DNA of 64,000 nucleotides from Phycicoccus sp. CSK15P-2 (lineage in GTDB: Bacteria; Actinomycetota; Actinomycetes; Actinomycetales; Dermatophilaceae): NCBI RefSeq assembly GCF_016888005.1, contig NZ_JAFDVE010000001.1, positions 62,001 to 126,000 on the forward strand, given 5' to 3'. The translations under genes were made by a program, and so were the position numbers. The stretch's first letter is position 1; each line of letters begins with the position of its first letter. Under the pieces are notes generated by a model. It did not search any database. It had not been told where the DNA came from and saw only the letters and a list, made by a program, of their open reading frames with translations. Below are positions 60,622 to 64,000 of this stretch, in pieces.

Positions 60622-61602
60622 ATGAGCTCCAGCCAGACCGACCGCCCGACGTACGAGGGGCGCGTGCTGCCCCGGCCCGAGGACGAGGTCGTCGACCAGG
60701 GCCTCGCCTTCGACCTCGGCACCCTCTTCGACCGCCGCCGCGCGCTCCAGGTGCTGGGGATCGGCGTCGCCGGTGGGGCGCTCGCCGCCTGTGGGAGCGG
60801 CTCGTCCTCCTCCGGCTCCTCCGCTTCCGCCTCGGGCGGCTCGTCGGCCACCTCGTCGAGCAGCGCGAGTGCCGACGGCGACCTCACCGAGATCCCGGAC
60901 GAGACCGCCGGCCCCTACCCGGGTGACGGCTCGAACGGCGCCGACGTGCTCGAGCAGAGCGGCGTCGTCCGCCAGGACATCACGAGCAGCTTCGGCGACT
61001 CGACGACCACGGCCCCCGGCATCCCCATGGAGCTGCAGCTGACCGTCCTCGACATCCGGGGCGGCGGTGCCCCGATGGCCGGCGCGGCGGTCTACGTGTG
61101 GCAGTGTGACGCCCTCGGGCAGTACTCGATGTACACCGAGGCGGTCCAGGACGAGAACTACCTGCGTGGTGTACAGGTCACCGACGAGTCGGGGGTCGTG
61201 ACGTTCGCGAGCCTCTTCCCGGGCTGCTACGCGGGCCGGTGGCCGCACATCCACTTCGAGGTCTACCCGGACGAGGCGAGCATCAGCGACGCCTCGAACG
61301 CCATCTGCACCTCGCAGGTCGCGCTGCCGCAGAACGCCTGTGACACCGTGTACGCCCTGGACGCCTACACCGGCTCGGCCGAGAACCTCTCCCGGCTGAC
61401 CCTCGCCACCGACAACGTCTTCGGTGACGACGGCGGCGTGCACCAGCTCGCGACGGTCAGCGGCGACACCTCCGGGTACACCGTCGCGCTCACCGTCCCG
61501 ATCGACACCTCGACCGAGCCGACAGGCGGTAGCGCCCCGACGGGGGGTGGCGGCCCGGGCGGCGGCGGTGGTCAGCCTCCCGCGCCGCCCACGAACGGCT
61601 GA
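60622..61602 (+). CDS. Exported intradiol ring-cleavage dioxygenase-like protein
   Basis: 326 residues. A twin-arginine-like export signal (DRRRALQVLGIGVAGGALAAC) ends in a lipobox Cys near residue 53, then a Ser/Gly-rich linker and an intradiol dioxygenase domain. IPMELQLTVLDIRGGGAPMAGAAVYVWQCDALGQYSMYT supplies the first Tyr, and LRGVQVTDESGVVTFASLFPGCYAGRWPHIHFEVY the second Tyr and both His iron ligands, so the iron site looks intact. A Gly/Pro tail follows. Extracytoplasmic members of this family may oxidise catechols outside the cell; substrate unknown. GGAGG precedes the ATG. Confidence 0.85.
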   Translation: MSSSQTDRPTYEGRVLPRPEDEVVDQGLAFDLGTLFDRRRALQVLGIGVAGGALAACGSGSSSSGSSASASGGSSATSSSSASADGDLTEIPDETAGPYPGDGSNGADVLEQSGVVRQDITSSFGDSTTTAPGIPMELQLTVLDIRGGGAPMAGAAVYVWQCDALGQYSMYTEAVQDENYLRGVQVTDESGVVTFASLFPGCYAGRWPHIHFEVYPDEASISDASNAICTSQVALPQNACDTVYALDAYTGSAENLSRLTLATDNVFGDDGGVHQLATVSGDTSGYTVALTVPIDTSTEPTGGSAPTGGGGPGGGGGQPPAPPTNG

Positions 61603-61658
61603 CCCGGACGGCCCGTCCTCGTCGCCGGCCCCGGCCACCCGCTCACTAGAGTGCGCGG

Positions 61659-62972
61659 GTGGCCGCGGTCCTGTGCGTCGACGTCGGGTCGACCTTCACC
61701 AAGGGGCTGCTCGTCGGGGACGACGGCGCGGTCCTCGCCCGGGCCTCGCACCCGACGACCCGGACGACGGACGTCATGGACGGCGTCGACGCCGTCCGCG
61801 CCGAGCTGGCCGCGGTCCACGACCCGGAGCGCACGGTGCTGTGCTCCAGCGCCGGCGGCGGGCTGCGGCTCGCGGTGGTGGGGTACGAGCGCGCCGTCAC
61901 CACCGAGGCGGGCTACCGGGTCGGGCTGTCGGCCGGCACGCGGGTCGTCCACGTCGCCGCCGGGCCGCTCGGAGGGCCCGACGTCGCGGCGCTGCGCGCG
62001 GCACGCCCCGACGTCGTGCTTCTCGTCGGCGGGACCGACGGTGGCAACGCCGACGTCCTCGTGCACAACGCGCGCCGCCTCGCGAGGGCGCGGATGCGCG
62101 CTCCGGTCGTCGTCGCCGGCAACGCCGACGCCGCCGGCCAGGTGGTGGCCGAGCTCGGGTCCACCGCGCGCCGGCACGTCGTCGCGGCCAACGTCCTGCC
62201 CCGGATCGGCGAGATCGCGCCGTCCGGCGCCCGCGGCGCCATCCGCCGGGTCTTCCTCGAGCACGTCATCGGCGGCAAGGGCCTCTCGCGGGGACGCGGC
62301 TTCGCGGGTCTGGTCCGTGCCGCGACCCCGGACGCGGTGCTGCGCGGCGTCGAGGTGCTCGCCGAGGTGGCCGGAACGGACGTCCTCGTCATCGACGTCG
62401 GAGGCGCCACGACCGACGTCTACTCGGTCCTCGGGCCGCAGGGCGAGGACGCCTCGATCCGCCGGGAGGTCGTGGGCACGCTGTGGCACGCGCGCACCGT
62501 CGAGGCCGACCTCGGGATGCGCTGGACCGCCGAGGGCGTGGTGGAGGCCGCGGACCGCGAGCGCCTGGACCTCACCTCGACGGCACGGGCACACGCCGGC
62601 CGGGTCACGGCCGATCCGGGGCGCCTCGCGAGGACCCCGGAGGAGTGGGACGCCGAGGAGACGCTCGCGACGACCGCGGTCCGGGTGGCGCTGCGCCGGC
62701 ACGGACGGCCGGCGCCGGGGGAGCGGCCGCGCCCCCTCGCGGACGTCGGGCTCGTCGTCGGCTCCGGCGGCGTGCTCCGCCATGCGGCGCCGCAGCTCGC
62801 CGACCGGGTGCTCGCGGCCGCCCTCGCCGACCACGGGGGTGGCTGGCGGGTCCCGGACCGGGCGCGCACGACCGTCGACCGCGACTACGTCCTCGCCGCG
62901 GTGGGCCTCCTCGCCGACGAGGACCCCGCTCTCGCCGCGGCCCTCGCCGGACGCCTCGTCCCCTGGCAGTGA
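61659..62972 (+). CDS. MutL/glutamate-mutase-associated ASKHA ATPase
   Basis: 437 residues: VLCVDVGSTFTKGLLVGDDGAVLARASHPTT (phosphate-1 loop), VLCSSAGGGLRLAVVGYE, VVLLVGGTDGGNADVLVHNARRLA, LVIDVGGATTDVYSVLGPQGED (phosphate-2), and DVGLVVGSGGVLRHAAPQL. This is the pattern of the MutL family found beside glutamate mutase MutS/MutE. No mutase subunits are in view, so it is an orphan here, perhaps a reactivase for another B12 mutase. GTG start directly after TAGAGT, likely leaderless. Confidence 0.83.
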   Translation: MAAVLCVDVGSTFTKGLLVGDDGAVLARASHPTTRTTDVMDGVDAVRAELAAVHDPERTVLCSSAGGGLRLAVVGYERAVTTEAGYRVGLSAGTRVVHVAAGPLGGPDVAALRAARPDVVLLVGGTDGGNADVLVHNARRLARARMRAPVVVAGNADAAGQVVAELGSTARRHVVAANVLPRIGEIAPSGARGAIRRVFLEHVIGGKGLSRGRGFAGLVRAATPDAVLRGVEVLAEVAGTDVLVIDVGGATTDVYSVLGPQGEDASIRREVVGTLWHARTVEADLGMRWTAEGVVEAADRERLDLTSTARAHAGRVTADPGRLARTPEEWDAEETLATTAVRVALRRHGRPAPGERPRPLADVGLVVGSGGVLRHAAPQLADRVLAAALADHGGGWRVPDRARTTVDRDYVLAAVGLLADEDPALAAALAGRLVPWQ

Positions 62973-63000
62973 CCGCGCGCCGCGGATAGCCTTGGCGGGC

Positions 63001-64000
63001 ATGACGACCGGGGACGGCGACCCCGAACAGCGACGACGCACCGGCAGGGTGCGCACCGTCGCCCGATGGGCCGGGCGCGGGCTGCTCGTCCTCGTCGTGC
63101 TGGTCCTCGTCGTCGCGAGCATCCCCGTCCCGCTCGGCGACCTGCACGACGCGCCGGCCGACCCCGCCACGACCTACGCGCAGGCCGAGGAGAAGTTCAC
63201 CGAGTGGGCCGCGGACGAGACCGCCCTGGACGTCTTCGAGCCGTGCCGCAGCGGCCTCTACGGGACGGGCGAGCGCACCGAGGTCGCCGTCGTCCTCTTC
63301 CACGGCCTGACGAACTGCCCGCGGCAGTTCCGCGAGATCGCCGAGCAGCTGCGCTCCGAGGGGAAGAACGTCGTCGTGCTCCGGGCGCCGGAGCACGGGC
63401 GGGCCACCCCCGACGGCCGCCGGATCGGGGACGTCTCGTTCGCCGGCGCCTTCACCGCCGAGGAGATCAGGGACTGGTCGGCCGCGTCGGTCGACATCGC
63501 GGCAGGGCTCGGCGACCGGGTGCACGTGCTCGGCCTGTCCATGGGCGGGGTGGCGGCGGCCTGGACCGCCCAGCACCGCGAGGTGGACAAGGCGGTGCTC
63601 GTCGCGCCGGCGATGACGCTGCACGGGATGCCGGGGATCGTCGACTGGTGGTTCCCCAACCTCTTCACCCGGCTGCCGCACTTCGTCATCCACACCGACC
63701 CGACGCTGGACCACTCGTACGCGGGTGAGTCCCCCGCAGGTGCCGCGGAGATGTTCCGGATGGCCCGCGAGGTGCGGCGGGAGGCCGACGACCGCGCCCC
63801 GCTGACGACGACGATCACGGTCGTCACCAACGAGGCGGACGAGCAGGTGGACAACCGCGACATCGCCCGGCTCGTGGAGCACTGGCGTGCGCACGGGGCG
63901 CAGGTGGACACCGAGTCGTTCCCGGCCGACCTCGACCTGCCGCACGACGTGGTGGACGTCGGGCAGCGGGAAGGGCGGACCGACGTCACCTACCCCGTGC
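63001..64000 (+). CDS. Alpha/beta hydrolase (partial, runs off the window)
   Basis: The ATG at 63001 opens a frame of at least 333 residues to the right edge. An N-terminal membrane helix (GLLVLVVLVLVVASIPVPLG, about 25–45) is followed by an alpha/beta hydrolase domain: VAVVLFHGLTNCPRQFREIAEQL (oxyanion His-Gly), VHVLGLSMGGVAAAWTAQHR (nucleophile Ser in GLSMGG) and the catalytic Asp probably in TTTITVVTNEADEQVDN. Length and anchor suggest a monoacylglycerol-lipase-like or membrane-bound esterase. TAGCCT lies close upstream. The catalytic His near the C-terminus should be the HDVV segment just before the edge. Confidence 0.8.
   Translation, partial: MTTGDGDPEQRRRTGRVRTVARWAGRGLLVLVVLVLVVASIPVPLGDLHDAPADPATTYAQAEEKFTEWAADETALDVFEPCRSGLYGTGERTEVAVVLFHGLTNCPRQFREIAEQLRSEGKNVVVLRAPEHGRATPDGRRIGDVSFAGAFTAEEIRDWSAASVDIAAGLGDRVHVLGLSMGGVAAAWTAQHREVDKAVLVAPAMTLHGMPGIVDWWFPNLFTRLPHFVIHTDPTLDHSYAGESPAGAAEMFRMAREVRREADDRAPLTTTITVVTNEADEQVDNRDIARLVEHWRAHGAQVDTESFPADLDLPHDVVDVGQREGRTDVTYPV

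Overview
The window is high-GC DNA (roughly 70% or more G+C, third codon positions almost all G or C, many GTG starts) from an actinomycete. The order rplY–pth … mfd–mazG … eno–divIC–DUF501–ppx matches the conserved actinobacterial block known in Mycobacterium tuberculosis as Rv1014c–Rv1026. Gene content (PadR, DUF1992, CBS, MsrA, and Wzx/Wzy polysaccharide genes) suggests a member of the Micrococcales, but the genus cannot be fixed from sequence alone.

Layout. 0–8.6 kb: a glycolate/glyoxylate operon behind a divergent IclR-type regulator, with malate synthase G, GlcG, the three glycolate oxidase subunits GlcD/E/F and an NRAMP-fold permease, most of them translationally overlapping. 8.6–10.3 kb: a CGNR zinc-finger protein divergent from an EamA exporter, with an inverted repeat between them. 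10.3–11.8 kb: rplY and pth. 12.0–32.3 kb: a cell-surface polysaccharide region lying between pth and mfd. It has a polyprenyl-phosphate sugar transferase, an Alg14/Alg13-type glycosyltransferase, a GT2, Wzx, Wzy, a Wzz-like protein with a degenerate kinase domain, a kinase-fold protein, three sulfotransferases, two GH26-like glycosidases, a secreted propeller/PKD protein and a lipoprotein. 32.6–43.3 kb: housekeeping genes mfd, a SurA-N-like lipoprotein, mazG, pseudouridine catabolism (psuK/psuG), enolase, divIC, DUF501 and ppx. 43.3–44.8 kb: a PadR regulator–membrane protein pair behind a perfect 20-bp inverted repeat. 44.9–47.6 kb: an odd UAA-anticodon tRNA followed by a small, lower-GC segment with two membrane proteins, a DJ-1/PfpI protein and a GlxA-type AraC regulator. 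47.9–64 kb: a mixed metabolic and stress region with a Bax-inhibitor-like protein, thiolase, SGNH hydrolase, cystathionine beta-synthase, CAP-domain protein, HxlR/RidA, FadH, MsrA, a frameshifted Tat-secreted protein, cystathionine gamma-synthase, a secreted intradiol dioxygenase, a MutL-type ATPase and a partial alpha/beta hydrolase.

The strongest unexplained signal is a sequence of about 140–150 nt present twice, 15 kb apart (12028–12180 and 27020–27160). One copy heads the polysaccharide cluster and the other heads its secreted-protein genes. The two copies share a 41-nt core with one mismatch, hairpins with compensatory differences, three GCAGG motifs and a pair of mutually exclusive helices beside an ATG. 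It looks like a structured leader RNA or riboswitch that co-regulates surface polysaccharide genes, and I do not recognise it as a known class.

Working together: the glycolate operon would take up and oxidise glycolate to glyoxylate and condense it with acetyl-CoA to malate. The polysaccharide region would build, flip, polymerise, sulfate, export and trim an extracellular glycan. CBS and MetB together provide transsulfuration.
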